DNA of 64,000 bases from Streptomyces specialis (lineage in GTDB: Bacteria; Actinomycetota; Actinomycetes; Streptomycetales; Streptomycetaceae): NCBI RefSeq assembly GCF_001493375.1, contig NZ_LN929897.1, positions 859,832-923,831 of the forward strand. Reading direction: 5' to 3'. Below are positions 24,382-33,129 of the stretch, one piece after another (positions within the stretch are counted from its first letter, which is position 1; every line of letters begins with the position of its first letter). The notes beneath the pieces are model-generated. The model made no database searches. It was not told the origin of the DNA and was given only the letters and a program-made list of their open reading frames with translations. The translations under genes and the position numbers were made by a program.

Positions 24382-25398
24382 ATGCGCTCGATCAAGCCGA
24401 GAGCCCTCGCCGCTCTCCTCCTCCCGCTCGCCCTCCTCACCGGCTGCTCCGGCGACGGCGACGACGGCGGCAACGACGAAGGCGACGGCCGGAACGCGGG
24501 CGCCACCCGGGTCTTCGCCGCCGACAACGGCGACATCACCATCCCCGAGGACCCCCAGCGGGTCATCGCCACCGGCTACGCCGTGCCCGTCCTCATCGAG
24601 GCCGACGCGGCGCTCGTCGGGGTCTCCAGTTGGGAACGCGGCCGGCCGCTGATGACCGAGGAGGACCGCGCCACCTACGACGCGCTCCCCAGGATCGCCG
24701 GCGAGAACGCCGCGGAGACCAACTACGAGGCCATCGCCGAGCAGGACCCCGACCTCATCGTCATCGGCGTCCCCGCGCCCGTCCTCGGCGACGTCGACGT
24801 GGAACGCCTGGAGTCCATCGCCCCCGTCGTGGCGATCGGCCCCACCGTGCCCTCCGCCTGGCGCGAGCTGTCGGAGCGCCAGGCCGACGCCGCCGGCCGC
24901 CTCGACCGTTTCGAGGAGGCCCGCACCGCCTACGAGGAGCGGGCCGCCGAGCTGACCGAGCGCTACGCCGACGCGCTGGCCGGCCTCGACTTCGGCCACG
25001 TCGGCTCCTACGGGGACGCCGCCGCCGGCACGTTCATGCGCGAGTACGCGGGCGCCTGGGGCACCAACATCGCGGGCGACATCGGCGTCTCCTACCCCGG
25101 CGAGCCCGCCGACCCCGGCGAGGGCGGACAGTCCGTCTCCGAGTACCCCTCCATCGAGGAGCTGCCCGAAAGCCTCGGCGACGCCGACGTCATCACCTAC
25201 AGCGTCGGCCCCGACGGCACCCCCGGCGAGGCCGTGAGCTACGTGCTCGACTCCGAGCTGTGGCAGAACCTCCCCGCCGTCCGCGCCGGCCGCGCCTTCC
25301 CCGTCCGCTACACCGAGGCGGCCACCTACGCGTCGGCCCTGCGCACCCTCGACGCCCTCGACGAGGCGCTGGCCCCGCTGCTGGAGGAGGAACGGTGA
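24382..25398 (+). CDS. Iron-siderophore ABC transporter, substrate-binding lipoprotein
   Basis: 338 residues from ATG 24382, with AAGGAA upstream. A lipoprotein signal ends in the lipobox LLTGC, followed by a Gly/Asp linker and a class III (FecB/BtuF-like) periplasmic-binding fold: RVIATGYAVPVLIEADAALVGV, YEAIAEQDPDLIVIG and AYEERAAELTERYADAL. It would capture a ferric siderophore at the membrane surface for the two permeases downstream. It is the first gene of a five-gene unit and overlaps the next start in GTGA. Confidence 0.92.
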   Translation: MRSIKPRALAALLLPLALLTGCSGDGDDGGNDEGDGRNAGATRVFAADNGDITIPEDPQRVIATGYAVPVLIEADAALVGVSSWERGRPLMTEEDRATYDALPRIAGENAAETNYEAIAEQDPDLIVIGVPAPVLGDVDVERLESIAPVVAIGPTVPSAWRELSERQADAAGRLDRFEEARTAYEERAAELTERYADALAGLDFGHVGSYGDAAAGTFMREYAGAWGTNIAGDIGVSYPGEPADPGEGGQSVSEYPSIEELPESLGDADVITYSVGPDGTPGEAVSYVLDSELWQNLPAVRAGRAFPVRYTEAATYASALRTLDALDEALAPLLEEER

Positions 25399-26207
25399 CG
25401 GACCGCCACGACCCGCGGGGGCGCGTCGCCGCCCACCACCGCTCCGGCACCGGCCTCGTCCGCGTCCCCTACCCCATCGGCGTCCGCGCCGTCACCGTCC
25501 TGGGCCGCACCCTCCTCGGCCCCCGCATGCTGCGCCTGACCGTCGGCGGCCCGGGACTCGACGGCTTCCACAGCTACCAGGCCGACGACCACGTCAGGAT
25601 CGTCTTCCCGGACCCCGACGGCACCCTCCGCGTCCCCGTGCCCAACGACCGGCAGATGCTCGACTGGCCGCGCCCGTTCCCCACCACCCGCAAGTACACC
25701 GTCCGCCGCCATGACGCGGAAGCCCGCGAGCTGGACCTCGACTTCGTCCTCCACGACGGCGGTGTCGCCTCCGGCTGGGCGCGGCGGGCCGCCGTCGGCG
25801 AGGAGGTCGTCATCGCCGGGCCGCCCGGCGCCAAGGCGTTCCCGCACACCTACGACCACTACGTGCTGGCCGTCGACGGGACCGGTCTGCCCGCCGCCGC
25901 GCGCTGGCTGGAGGAGGCCGGCGCGGACGTCTCCGCCGACCTGGTCGTGGAGACCGGCGACGCGTCGGAACACGACTACCCGCTGCCGGACCGCGCGGGC
26001 GTCACCGTCCACCGCCTCGTGCGGGCCGGTGACCGTTCCGCGCTGGCCCGCACCGTCACGGGGCTGCGGCTGCCCGCCGGGCGCGCGTTCCTGTTCGCCG
26101 CCGGTGAGGCCGAGGACATCAAGCCGCTGCGCGCCTGGCACAAGGGCCGGCTCGACGCCCTGTGCACCGGCTACTGGAGACGCGGAGTCGCCGGACTTGA
26201 GGACTGA
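25395..26207 (+). CDS. Siderophore-interacting protein (ferric-siderophore reductase, SIP family)
   Basis: 270 residues from the GTG that overlaps the previous stop. The FAD-binding barrel contains FPTTRKYTVRRHD (the RxYTxR flavin motif) and the NAD-binding SIP domain ends in FLFAAGEAEDIKPLRAWHKGRLDALCTGYWRRGVA. These cytosolic flavoenzymes reduce ferric siderophores to release iron. Position between the binding protein and permeases fits iron release right after import. Confidence 0.93.
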   Translation: MTDRHDPRGRVAAHHRSGTGLVRVPYPIGVRAVTVLGRTLLGPRMLRLTVGGPGLDGFHSYQADDHVRIVFPDPDGTLRVPVPNDRQMLDWPRPFPTTRKYTVRRHDAEARELDLDFVLHDGGVASGWARRAAVGEEVVIAGPPGAKAFPHTYDHYVLAVDGTGLPAAARWLEEAGADVSADLVVETGDASEHDYPLPDRAGVTVHRLVRAGDRSALARTVTGLRLPAGRAFLFAAGEAEDIKPLRAWHKGRLDALCTGYWRRGVAGLED

Positions 26208-27204
26208 GACCCCCGCCGCCCCGCCCGCCGGTGTCCGCGTCGCGCTGCTCGTCGCGGCCCTCGCCGCCCTGCTGCTCGCCGCCGGTGCCAGCCTCTGCGT
26301 CGGCGCGGGAACCGTTCCGCCCGCCGAGGTGTGGCGGGCCGTCACCGGCGGCGCGGGCCCCCACGCCCGGCTCATCGCCCGCGAGGTCCGCGTGCCCCGC
26401 ACCGTGCTCGCCGTCGGCGTCGGGGCCGCCCTGGGCTGCGCCGGCACGCTGATCCAGACCCTGACGCGCAACCCCCTGGCCGAACCCGGCGTCCTCGGCG
26501 TGACGTTCGGCGCCGGATTCGCCATCAGCCTCGGTGCCGCACTCGGCGTCGCCGGGCACCAGGCCACCCAGCTCGCCCTCGCGTTCACCGGCTCCCTGCT
26601 GGCCGCGCTCCTCGTCCACGCCGTCGGGCGGACCTCGCCCCTGCGCCTGCTGCTCGCCGGCACCGCCCTCAGCTTCGTCCTCGGCGGCCTCTCCCTCGGC
26701 ATGCGCCTGACGTTCCCCGACGTCCTGGACCGGTACCGCTTCTGGTCCGTGGGCTCCCTGGCCGGCCGCGAGCAGGTGTCGCCGACCGTGCCGCTCCTCG
26801 TCATGGCCCTCGCCCTGGCCGGGGCCCTCCTGCTCACCGGCCCGCTGAACGCCCTCGCGCTCGGCGAGGGCGTCGCCCCCGCCCTCGGCGCCCACGTCCC
26901 CCGGCCCCGGATCGCGGTCCTCGGCCTGGTCACCGTGCTCGCCGGGACCGCCACCGCCGTCGCCGGGCCCATCACCTTCCTCGGCCTGATGGTGCCCCAC
27001 CTCGCCCGCCGTGCCGCCCGGGGCTCGCTGCGCTGGCTCATGGCGTACACCATGGTCCTCGGGCCGCTGCTGCTGCTGACGGCCGACATCGCCTCCCGCG
27101 TGCTGCTGCCCACCGGCGAGGTCCCGGTGGCCGTGGTCACCGCCTTCCTCGGCGGCCCCGTCCTCATCTGGGCCGTCCGCCGACGCGGGGCGATCGCGCT
27201 GTGA
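26197..27204 (+). CDS. FecCD-family siderophore ABC permease 1
   Basis: 335 residues if translation begins at the TTG at 26197 (GGAG upstream), overlapping the SIP gene by 11 bases; no ATG or GTG is suitably placed. About nine membrane helices. Family blocks: VRVPRTVLAVGVGAALGCAGTLIQTLTRNPLAEPGVLGVTFGAGFAI, FWSVGSLAGREQ, and AVAGPITFLGLMVPHLAR, the coupling loop to the ATPase. It pairs with the next gene as the transmembrane channel. Confidence 0.9.
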   Translation: MRTETPAAPPAGVRVALLVAALAALLLAAGASLCVGAGTVPPAEVWRAVTGGAGPHARLIAREVRVPRTVLAVGVGAALGCAGTLIQTLTRNPLAEPGVLGVTFGAGFAISLGAALGVAGHQATQLALAFTGSLLAALLVHAVGRTSPLRLLLAGTALSFVLGGLSLGMRLTFPDVLDRYRFWSVGSLAGREQVSPTVPLLVMALALAGALLLTGPLNALALGEGVAPALGAHVPRPRIAVLGLVTVLAGTATAVAGPITFLGLMVPHLARRAARGSLRWLMAYTMVLGPLLLLTADIASRVLLPTGEVPVAVVTAFLGGPVLIWAVRRRGAIAL

Positions 27205-28244
27205 ACGCCGCTCCCGCCCGCGCCGCCGGGCCCCTCGTGCTGCGGCTGGGACGCTGCTCGGCCCGGTTCGAACGCCGCACGGCCGTCGTCACCTGCGCAC
27301 TGCTGGCCGCCGCCGCGGCCCTTGCCCTGGCCGCCCTGTGCCGGGGCGACTCCTGGGACCACCCGGCCGACGTGCTGCGGGCGCTCGCCGGGCGGGGCGA
27401 CTCCGTCCTCGTCGTCCGCGAGTGGCGGCTGCCGCGGGTCACCGCCGCGCTCGTCTTCGGCGCCGCCCTCGGCCTGGCCGGCGCCGTCTTCCAGAACCTC
27501 ACCCGCAACCCGCTCGGCAGCCCCGACGTCATCGGCCTGGACGCCGGCTCCTACACCGGCGCGCTGATCGCCCTCACCGTCCTCGCCGGCACCCCCGCCC
27601 AGCTCGCCACCGTCTCCGCCACCGGCGGCCTGCTCACCGCCGTCGTCGTGTACCTGCTGTCCCTGGACGCCGGGTTCGACGGTCTGCGGCTGGTCGTGAT
27701 CGGCATCGGTGTCAACGCCGTCCTGACCGCGCTCAACTCCTGGATCGTGCTCCGCGCCGACCTCGATGTCGCCATCGCCGCGACCGGCTGGAACGCCGGG
27801 TCCCTCAACGGTGTCGACTGGCGGGACGTGAAGCTGTCGTTCCTGGCCATCGGGGGCCTCGCGCTGCTGCTGGCCGTCCTCGCCCACGCCACCCGCCAGG
27901 CCGCGCTCGGCGACGAACTCGCCGTCACCACCGGCGTCCGGTTGCGGCGGCTGCGGCTGCTGAGCGTCCTCGCGGGCGTCGGCTGCACCGCCGCGGTGAC
28001 CGCCGTCGCCGGGCCCGTCGTCTTCGTCGCGCTCGCCGCGCCGCAGATCGGCCGCCGCCTCGCGGGCGCCTCCGGCGTGCCCCTGCTGCCCGCCGCCCTG
28101 ACCGGCGGCGTCCTGCTGCTCGCGGCCGACCTGCTCGCCCAGACCGTGCTGGCCCCCGTGGTCCTGCCGGTCGGCGTGGTCACCACCGCGCTCGGCGGCT
28201 GCTACCTGCTCTGGCTGCTCTACAAGGAGGTCGCCCGGCCGTGA
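27201..28244 (+). CDS. FecCD-family siderophore ABC permease 2
   Basis: 347 residues from a GTG overlapping the previous stop. Same fold as permease 1: WRLPRVTAALVFGAALGLAGAVFQNLTRNPLGSPDVIGLDAGSYTGA, WNAGSLNGVDW, and VAGPVVFVALAAPQIGRRLAG as the ATPase-coupling region. FepG-like position in the operon. It overlaps the ATPase gene by four bases. Confidence 0.92.
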   Translation: MNAAPARAAGPLVLRLGRCSARFERRTAVVTCALLAAAAALALAALCRGDSWDHPADVLRALAGRGDSVLVVREWRLPRVTAALVFGAALGLAGAVFQNLTRNPLGSPDVIGLDAGSYTGALIALTVLAGTPAQLATVSATGGLLTAVVVYLLSLDAGFDGLRLVVIGIGVNAVLTALNSWIVLRADLDVAIAATGWNAGSLNGVDWRDVKLSFLAIGGLALLLAVLAHATRQAALGDELAVTTGVRLRRLRLLSVLAGVGCTAAVTAVAGPVVFVALAAPQIGRRLAGASGVPLLPAALTGGVLLLAADLLAQTVLAPVVLPVGVVTTALGGCYLLWLLYKEVARP

Positions 28245-29059
28245 CCGCGTCCGTACCCGCGCCCGCGTCCGTACCCGTATCCGTGCCCGCGCGGCTGTCC
28301 GCCCGGAGGATCACCCTCGCCTACGGGGAGCGGACGGTGTCCACCGGTCTGAGCCTCGACGTGCCGGACGGCGCGTTCACCGCCGTCGTCGGCGCCAACG
28401 CCTGCGGCAAGTCCACGCTCCTGCGGGCGTTCGTCCGCCTGCTGCGGCCGACGGCGGGCACGGTCTCGTTCGACGACCGGGACGTGACCCGCTGGCGGCC
28501 CAAGGCCATCGCCCGCCAGGTCGGCTTCCTGCCCCAGACCCTCACCGCGCCCGAGAACACCCGCGCCCGCCAGCTCGTCGCCCGCGGCCGGTACCCGCAC
28601 CAGTCGGTCCTGGCCACCTGGTCGCCCGAGGACGAACGGGCCGTGGACGAGGCGATGGCCGCCGCCGGGGTGGGCGACCTCGCCGACCGCGAGCTGGAGA
28701 GCCTCTCCGGCGGGCAGCGCCAGCGGGTGTGGATCGCGATGGTGCTCGCCCAGGAGACGCCCTACCTGCTGCTCGACGAGCCCACCACCTTCCTCGACCT
28801 CGCCCACCAGTACCAGCTCCTGGCGCTCCTCGCCCGCCTGCGCGACGGCGGGCGCACGATCATCGCCGTCCTCCACGACCTCAACCAGGCGTGCCGCTAC
28901 GCCGATCACCTCGTGGCGATGCGGGAGGGCCGCGTCGTCGCCGAGGGCGCGCCCGCCGACATCATCGACGCGGCGCTGGTGCGGGAGGTGTTCGACCTGC
29001 CCTGCGTCGTCGTCCCGGACCCGGTGACGGGCGCGCCGATGGTCGTCCCGACCCCCTGA
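28241..29059 (+). CDS. Iron-siderophore ABC transporter ATP-binding protein
   Basis: 272 residues. After a Pro/Val/Ala-rich N-terminal stretch come Walker A GANACGKST (51-59; the usual Pro-Asn-Gly is Ala-Asn-Ala), ABC signature LSGGQRQRVWIAM, Walker B YLLLDEPTTFLD and the His switch AVLHDLN. It is the FepC/FhuC-type motor for the two permeases. Last gene of the uptake operon, followed by a hairpin at 29085-29121. Confidence 0.93.
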   Translation: MTASVPAPASVPVSVPARLSARRITLAYGERTVSTGLSLDVPDGAFTAVVGANACGKSTLLRAFVRLLRPTAGTVSFDDRDVTRWRPKAIARQVGFLPQTLTAPENTRARQLVARGRYPHQSVLATWSPEDERAVDEAMAAAGVGDLADRELESLSGGQRQRVWIAMVLAQETPYLLLDEPTTFLDLAHQYQLLALLARLRDGGRTIIAVLHDLNQACRYADHLVAMREGRVVAEGAPADIIDAALVREVFDLPCVVVPDPVTGAPMVVPTP

Positions 29060-29084
29060 CGTCCCGGCCCCTTGACGTACCGGC

Positions 29085-29121
29085 CCCGGGAAGCCGGGTC
29101 GGGCGGAACCGGCTCCCCGGG
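29085..29121 (+). terminator. Hairpin after siderophore-uptake operon
   Basis: CCCGGGAAGCCGG pairs with CCGGCTCCCCGGG with one mismatch and an 11-base loop, 25 bases after the ATPase stop. Adapter begins 16 bases further on. Confidence 0.5.
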
Positions 29122-29137
29122 TGGCCGCGCTCCGGAC

Positions 29138-29207
29138 CTGTCTCTTCTACACCTCTGACGCTGCCGACGACGAGGATAGATGAGGGCTCGTCGGTCGTCG
29201 CGCCATT
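29138..29207. other. Nextera i5 adapter inside the assembly (junction C)
   Basis: CTGTCTCTTCTACACCTCTG begins the transposon adapter (three changes), followed by ACGCTGCCGACGA, then CGAGGATA (one base from the reverse complement of i5 index TATCCTCT) and a degraded P5 tail ending CCATT at 29207. The lipoprotein gene that follows is cut by it. Confidence 0.92.
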
Positions 29208-29734
29208 GCGCCCAGGCCACCTGTGCAGGCGTTGGTGCACTCGGTGTAGGTCTGCGTGAAGAGCAGCGCCTCGCCGAGCGCGGTGGGTACCCGGTCGGCG
29301 TCCGCGGTCAGCCAGTCCGGGACGTCGTCGGCGGTGCGGTAGTCGGGGTGCCGGCCGTTGAGCGGGGACTCGTTCACCGTCTCGTCGATCGCGCAGGAGA
29401 CCGGGAGGGAGGACACCGTGAACGCCCGCCCGTCGTCCTGCCAGGCACTCCAGGCGGGGGCGGCGGGACACACGTCCTCGTCGTCGCGGGGCTCGGCGGT
29501 CAGCTCGGTGCCCTCGGGGAGCGACACCCGGAACGCGGGCACCGCGCCGCCGCCAGCGGACTGCCAGGACCGATCACCGGCGGAGTCCTGCCCGTCCGTG
29601 CCGTCGGTCGCGTCCGTGCCGTCCGTGGCGTCGGTGCCGTCGCTCCCGTCCGTCGCGTCGTCCCGGCATCCGGCCAGCGTCAGGGTGCCCGCCAGCATGA
29701 CCACGGCCAGCCGTGTCCGTACGCCCAGCGCCAT
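29208..29734 (-). CDS. Putative lipoprotein, 3' end lost at adapter junction
   Basis: About 175 residues from ATG 29734 before adapter. The signal ends in the lipobox LTLAGC, followed by a tandem (T)DGTDA repeat linker of about 30 residues and a globular domain with Cys residues (DEDVCPAAP, PVSCAID, TYTECTNACTGG). Not a family I recognise; similar lipid-anchored proteins are common in Streptomyces. The real C-terminus lies across the join. Confidence 0.72.
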
Positions 29735-29819
29735 GTGCCCTCCCCGTTCCCCCGTGCCCGTTCTTCCCCGGGCGCGAAGACGCCCGGCGGCCGAGGCCGG
29801 TTCCCGGGCCGCCGCCGGG

Positions 29820-30419
29820 TCACCCGGCGCGCCGGTGGCGGAGCAGCTCCTCGACGGCCTCCTCGGTGCGGCGGGCCCGCTCCGCCGGGGGACTCCTCCT
29901 GACCAGGGCGCCCAGCCGCTGGGCCTCCTCGGTGGTCGGCAGGAACCCGACCAGAAGGGCCGGCAACAGCAGGCGCCGCACGAGGAGTTCGTTCGCCGAG
30001 GTGACGTGGGGCCGGCGCACGACCGAGACGTTGACCCGGACGGCGTGCTCGTTGCCCGGGGGAACGCCCGGCCGGTCCGTCTCGCGCGCCGCGTAACGGA
30101 AGCCGTGCGCCAGGTCGCAGGGCGGGCAGCCGGCCGGGCCGCGGCTCAGCCGGTCACCGCACGCGGAACAGACCAGCCTGTCGAGCGCGGCGTCCACCAC
30201 CCGCCAGTCGTGCCGGTCGGGCTCGTCCGCGACCATCGCGGCCAGCGTGACGTCCTCCTCCTCCCCGGCGTCCCAGCCGCTGCGGAACGACCGCCACTCG
30301 TCCTCCACGACGGCGTCGACCAGTTCGCGGCAGGCCGCACAGTCGGGCGCCCCGCCGTACTCGTACCCGCCGCACTCCGCGCAGCGGCGCGGAGCCGCAC
30401 CGACCACCGGTCGCGCCAC
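29820..30419 (-). CDS. Conserved zinc-ribbon protein of unknown function
   Basis: 199 residues from a GTG. Two Cys pairs at the N-terminus (CAEC, CAAC) and two around residues 84-102 (CSAC, CPPC) make two likely zinc ribbons. The rest is helical and basic (RRLLLPALLVGFLPTTEEAQRL, EEAVEELLRHRRAG). No signal peptide. Sits between a lipoprotein and the initiator tRNA. I cannot assign a function. Confidence 0.65.
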   Translation of the reverse strand: MARPVVGAAPRRCAECGGYEYGGAPDCAACRELVDAVVEDEWRSFRSGWDAGEEEDVTLAAMVADEPDRHDWRVVDAALDRLVCSACGDRLSRGPAGCPPCDLAHGFRYAARETDRPGVPPGNEHAVRVNVSVVRRPHVTSANELLVRRLLLPALLVGFLPTTEEAQRLGALVRRSPPAERARRTEEAVEELLRHRRAG

Positions 30420-30534
30420 CGTCGTTCACCCGCCGCCGTCGAGGGATTCCCGTCAGGGAAAGTCTCCCGCACCGGGCCGCGGAGGCTCGGTGGTCGGAGT
30501 GGGGCGCGGGATGGCGTAGAGTTCGGTGTGTCGA

Positions 30535-30608
30535 CGCGGGGTGGAGCAGCTCGGTAGCTCGCTGGGCTCATAACCCAGAGGTCGCAGGTTCAAATCCTGT
30601 CCCCGCTA
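30535..30608 (+). tRNA. Initiator tRNA-fMet (anticodon CAT)
   Basis: The cloverleaf folds fully: acceptor CGCGGGG/CCCCGCT, anticodon stem CTGGG/CCCAG with loop CTCATAA (anticodon 30569-30571), T arm CAGGTTCAAATCCTG. The unpaired first base (C1 against T72) and three consecutive G:C pairs in the anticodon stem identify it as initiator, not elongator. No CCA is encoded. Confidence 0.96.
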
Positions 30609-30614
30609 CGGAAG

Positions 30615-30640
30615 AAGGCCCGGTCCCAGGACCGGGCCTT
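30615..30640. terminator. Strong hairpin after tRNA-fMet
   Basis: AAGGCCCGGTCC pairs perfectly with GGACCGGGCCTT, two-base loop. It lies six bases after the tRNA and 20 bases after the convergent diiron oxygenase stop, so it can serve both. Confidence 0.85.
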
Positions 30641-30660
30641 CGCTTCGCGCGCGGAAGGTG

Positions 30661-31638
30661 TCAGGCGAGCAGACCGGCGCTGCGCCACATCCGGCGTCCG
30701 AGGCCGTTGAGCACGCCGATCTCCTCCAGGAAGGTCGTCAGCCGCTTGGCGCCCTCCTGGAGCACCGCCCGCCGGTGCGCGCTGGCCTTGACCTGGGCCA
30801 CCGCCTCGGCCCGGTCGAGGCCGATGTTCGTGTACACCCGCGGATCGACGAGGACTTCGGAGAACGTCCTGGCCATGCCGCCACAGCTCATGCGGGCCAT
30901 CTGCCGTTCCCAGCGGGGCGCGACCTTCATCTGGCGGCGCAGTTCCTCGCGGGCGTACCGCACGTGCCGTGCCTCCTCCACCACGTGGATGCGGTGGATG
31001 CCGCGGATCAGCGGCTGCACCCGTTCGTCGGGGAAGGACAACCGCTGCATCCAGTCCAGCACTTCCTCGCCGAGGAGGGTGCCGGTGAACGAACCCGGGG
31101 TGGTGGAGAAGGTCTTGAAGAAGCGGCTGACGTTGTGGTGCAGGCGGTTCGGCCCGTACACCGGGGTCTCGCTCTTCTCGATGGCCCGCGCGAACATCAT
31201 CGAGTGCCGGCACTCGTCGGCGATCTCGGTGAGGGCGTACCGGACATGGGCGCTGGTGGACGGCTTGTCGTAGATGTGCCGGACCAGGAGCTGCATCAGG
31301 ATCAGCTCGAACCAGATCCCCACCGCGCCGATCGCCGCGGCCTCGTGCCGGGACAGCTCGATCCGCTGCTCCTCGGACATCTGGTACCACAGGGGCGTGT
31401 CGTAGAGGGACAGCAGCTCCGGGGGCCAGAACCACTTGCCCTCCTCCCATGGGGCGTCCCAGTCCAGCACCTTGTCCGGGTCGTAGGAGTGCTTGGCGGA
31501 CGAGGCGAGCAGCCGCTCGGCGACCTCCTCGCGGCTCTTCAGCGCGCCCAGGGAGTCCCGCAGCGCGTCGAAGTCGGGGTCGTTCCTGGCCTCTGTGTCG
31601 ATGAGGTCCGCCAGCGCGGCGGTCGTGGGCCGAGTCAT
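30661..31638 (-). CDS. AurF-like diiron oxygenase
   Basis: 325 residues from ATG 31638. The helical diiron domain shows repeated Glu/His metal motifs: HEAAAIGAVGIWFE (about 98-111), TEIADECRHSMMF (about 136-148), GTLLGEEVLDW and HVVEEARHVRYAREEL (about 225-240), the pattern of AurF/CmlI N-oxygenases that turn arylamines into nitro groups. No biosynthetic genes surround it, so its substrate is open. Length matches AurF (about 330). Confidence 0.82.
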   Translation of the reverse strand: MTRPTTAALADLIDTEARNDPDFDALRDSLGALKSREEVAERLLASSAKHSYDPDKVLDWDAPWEEGKWFWPPELLSLYDTPLWYQMSEEQRIELSRHEAAAIGAVGIWFELILMQLLVRHIYDKPSTSAHVRYALTEIADECRHSMMFARAIEKSETPVYGPNRLHHNVSRFFKTFSTTPGSFTGTLLGEEVLDWMQRLSFPDERVQPLIRGIHRIHVVEEARHVRYAREELRRQMKVAPRWERQMARMSCGGMARTFSEVLVDPRVYTNIGLDRAEAVAQVKASAHRRAVLQEGAKRLTTFLEEIGVLNGLGRRMWRSAGLLA

Positions 31639-31759
31639 GCCTTCATGAGACTCCGCGTCAACAAACCCGTCAATGCTCCTGCCGGGCTGGGCGCGCGCCT
31701 GTGGCCATCGCCACAACCCGGCTTGTCGGAACGGTGTTTGGTGTCCAGTATCCCGCCTC

Positions 31760-31786
31760 GGATCGGATCGGATCGGATCGGATCGG
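31760..31786. repeat. GGATC pentanucleotide tandem repeat
   Basis: Five complete GGATC units plus GG in the gap between the diiron oxygenase and the methyltransferase genes, immediately upstream of the latter's promoter region. Short and perfect; copy number could vary between strains. Confidence 0.85.
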
Positions 31787-31894
31787 TGCGGGGCCGGACG
31801 GTCCGGGCTTCCGCCATGCCCTCCGGGGCGGTCGGCTCGTTGACCTGGGTGCAGCCCGATCAGTCAAGATCAGTCAACGAGAGGAGGCCCACGG

Positions 31895-32689
31895 ATGCCG
31901 CTCGTGCCCGATCCGTCCGCCCCCGTCCGGCTTCTCGACCCGGCGGAGCCCGAATACCGCCACGGCCTGGAGCTCTTCCTGGCCGGCACGGACGAGAAAG
32001 CCCTCACCCACCCGTTCCTCTCCGACCTGGCGGCGGCCCTCCCGCGGCGCCGCGTGTTCCTCGACATCGGTGCCGGTGAGGGGCGGACCACCCGGTATGT
32101 GAGCCGGTTCTTCGAGCGGACCGTCGTGATCGAGCCGAGCGAGGACATGCGGCGGGCGGTCCTGCGGGCCTGTCCCGACGCGCGGGTGATCGGCACCCCC
32201 ATCGGAGCCACGCACCTCGACGTCCGGGCCGACCTGGCCCTGTGCTCCCACGTCCTGTACTACGTTCCGCGACCGGACTGGCTCAGCACGACGCTGCGGA
32301 TGCTGAGTTGGGTCGCCCCCGGCGGCGAACTCGTCCTCATGCTCCAGAACCCGGGCAACGACACCATGCGCATGGTCCGCCACTTCACCGGCACGCACTT
32401 CGACCTGGCCGACCTGGAGGCTGAACTGCTGCGCTCCGGCGACGACATGGTCGCGGACACCGTGATGACCACGCTGCGCACCCGCTTCCGGACCGACGTC
32501 CCGGCCGACGCGCTGACCGTGGCGGAGTTCCTGCTCAACGACCCGTCGCTGCGCCGGATGGAACCGCGGCCCACCCGGGGGGACCTGGAGCGTTACGTCG
32601 TGACGCGGTTCACCGAGCCCACCGGCGCCCTCTCCTGGAGCTGCTCGCACGACATCCTCCGCGTCCGCCGCGCGCCGGCGGCCCGGTGA
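31895..32689 (+). CDS. Class I SAM-dependent methyltransferase
   Basis: 264 residues with GAGAGGAGG upstream of the ATG. SAM motif I is VFLDIGAGEGRTTRYV (about 54-69), motif II VVIEPSEDM, and motif IV ADLALCSHVLYYV. The distal part (NPGNDTMRMVRHFTG, LNDPSLRRMEPRPTRGDLERYV) resembles histidine/EgtD-distant and small-molecule methyltransferases without a clear match. Substrate unknown. It converges on arsC with a 20-base gap. Confidence 0.82.
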   Translation: MPLVPDPSAPVRLLDPAEPEYRHGLELFLAGTDEKALTHPFLSDLAAALPRRRVFLDIGAGEGRTTRYVSRFFERTVVIEPSEDMRRAVLRACPDARVIGTPIGATHLDVRADLALCSHVLYYVPRPDWLSTTLRMLSWVAPGGELVLMLQNPGNDTMRMVRHFTGTHFDLADLEAELLRSGDDMVADTVMTTLRTRFRTDVPADALTVAEFLLNDPSLRRMEPRPTRGDLERYVVTRFTEPTGALSWSCSHDILRVRRAPAAR

Positions 32690-32709
32690 CGGGCGCCGGG
32701 TGACGGGTG

Positions 32710-33129
32710 TCAGACCTCGCGCTTCGCGTCGATCTCCCTGATCAGGGACTCGACGCGGCGCCTGATCTCGTCGCGGATGGGACGGACGGCCTCCACGCCC
32801 TGCCCGGCGGGGTCTTCGAGGGCCCAGTCGAGGTACGTGGTGCCGGGGAAGACGGGGCAGGCGTCGCCGCAGCCCATGGTGACGACGTAGTCGGACGCCT
32901 GGACGGCCTCCGGGGTCAGCACCTTGGGCGTCTGGCCGGAGATGTCGACCCCGGCCTCCCTCATCGCCTCGACGGCGGCCGGGTTGACCTGATCGGCGGG
33001 GAGGGAGCCGGCGGAGCGGACCTCGACGCGGTCGCCCGCGAGATGGGTGAGGAATCCGGCGGCCATCTGGGAGCGTCCAGCGTTGTGGACGCAGACGAAC
33101 AGCACGGACGCGGCGGGGGTGGTGGGCAT
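32710..33129 (-). CDS. arsC: Arsenate reductase, thioredoxin-coupled low-MW phosphatase type
   Basis: 139 residues from ATG 33129 (AAGAAGAG upstream; an ATG 15 bases earlier lacks a site). The P-loop VCVHNAGRS places nucleophile Cys13 and Arg19; Cys87 and Cys91 (GCGDACP) are the shuttle cysteines and Asp101 in YLDWALEDP is the acid. It reduces arsenate to arsenite using thioredoxin or mycothiol. No arsR or acr3 is adjacent, but an AqpS-like aquaporin lies 1.6 kb away across an adapter join. Confidence 0.92.
   Translation of the reverse strand: MPTTPAASVLFVCVHNAGRSQMAAGFLTHLAGDRVEVRSAGSLPADQVNPAAVEAMREAGVDISGQTPKVLTPEAVQASDYVVTMGCGDACPVFPGTTYLDWALEDPAGQGVEAVRPIRDEIRRRVESLIREIDAKREV

Noticed and set aside
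25326..27887. 853-codon frame antisense to the siderophore permeases
   Set aside because: Composition is that of a shadow frame; the plus strand carries well-conserved SIP and FecCD genes.
31760..31786. Possible CRISPR-like repeat
   Set aside because: It is a simple GGATC tandem repeat with no spacers; no CRISPR array or cas gene is in the window.
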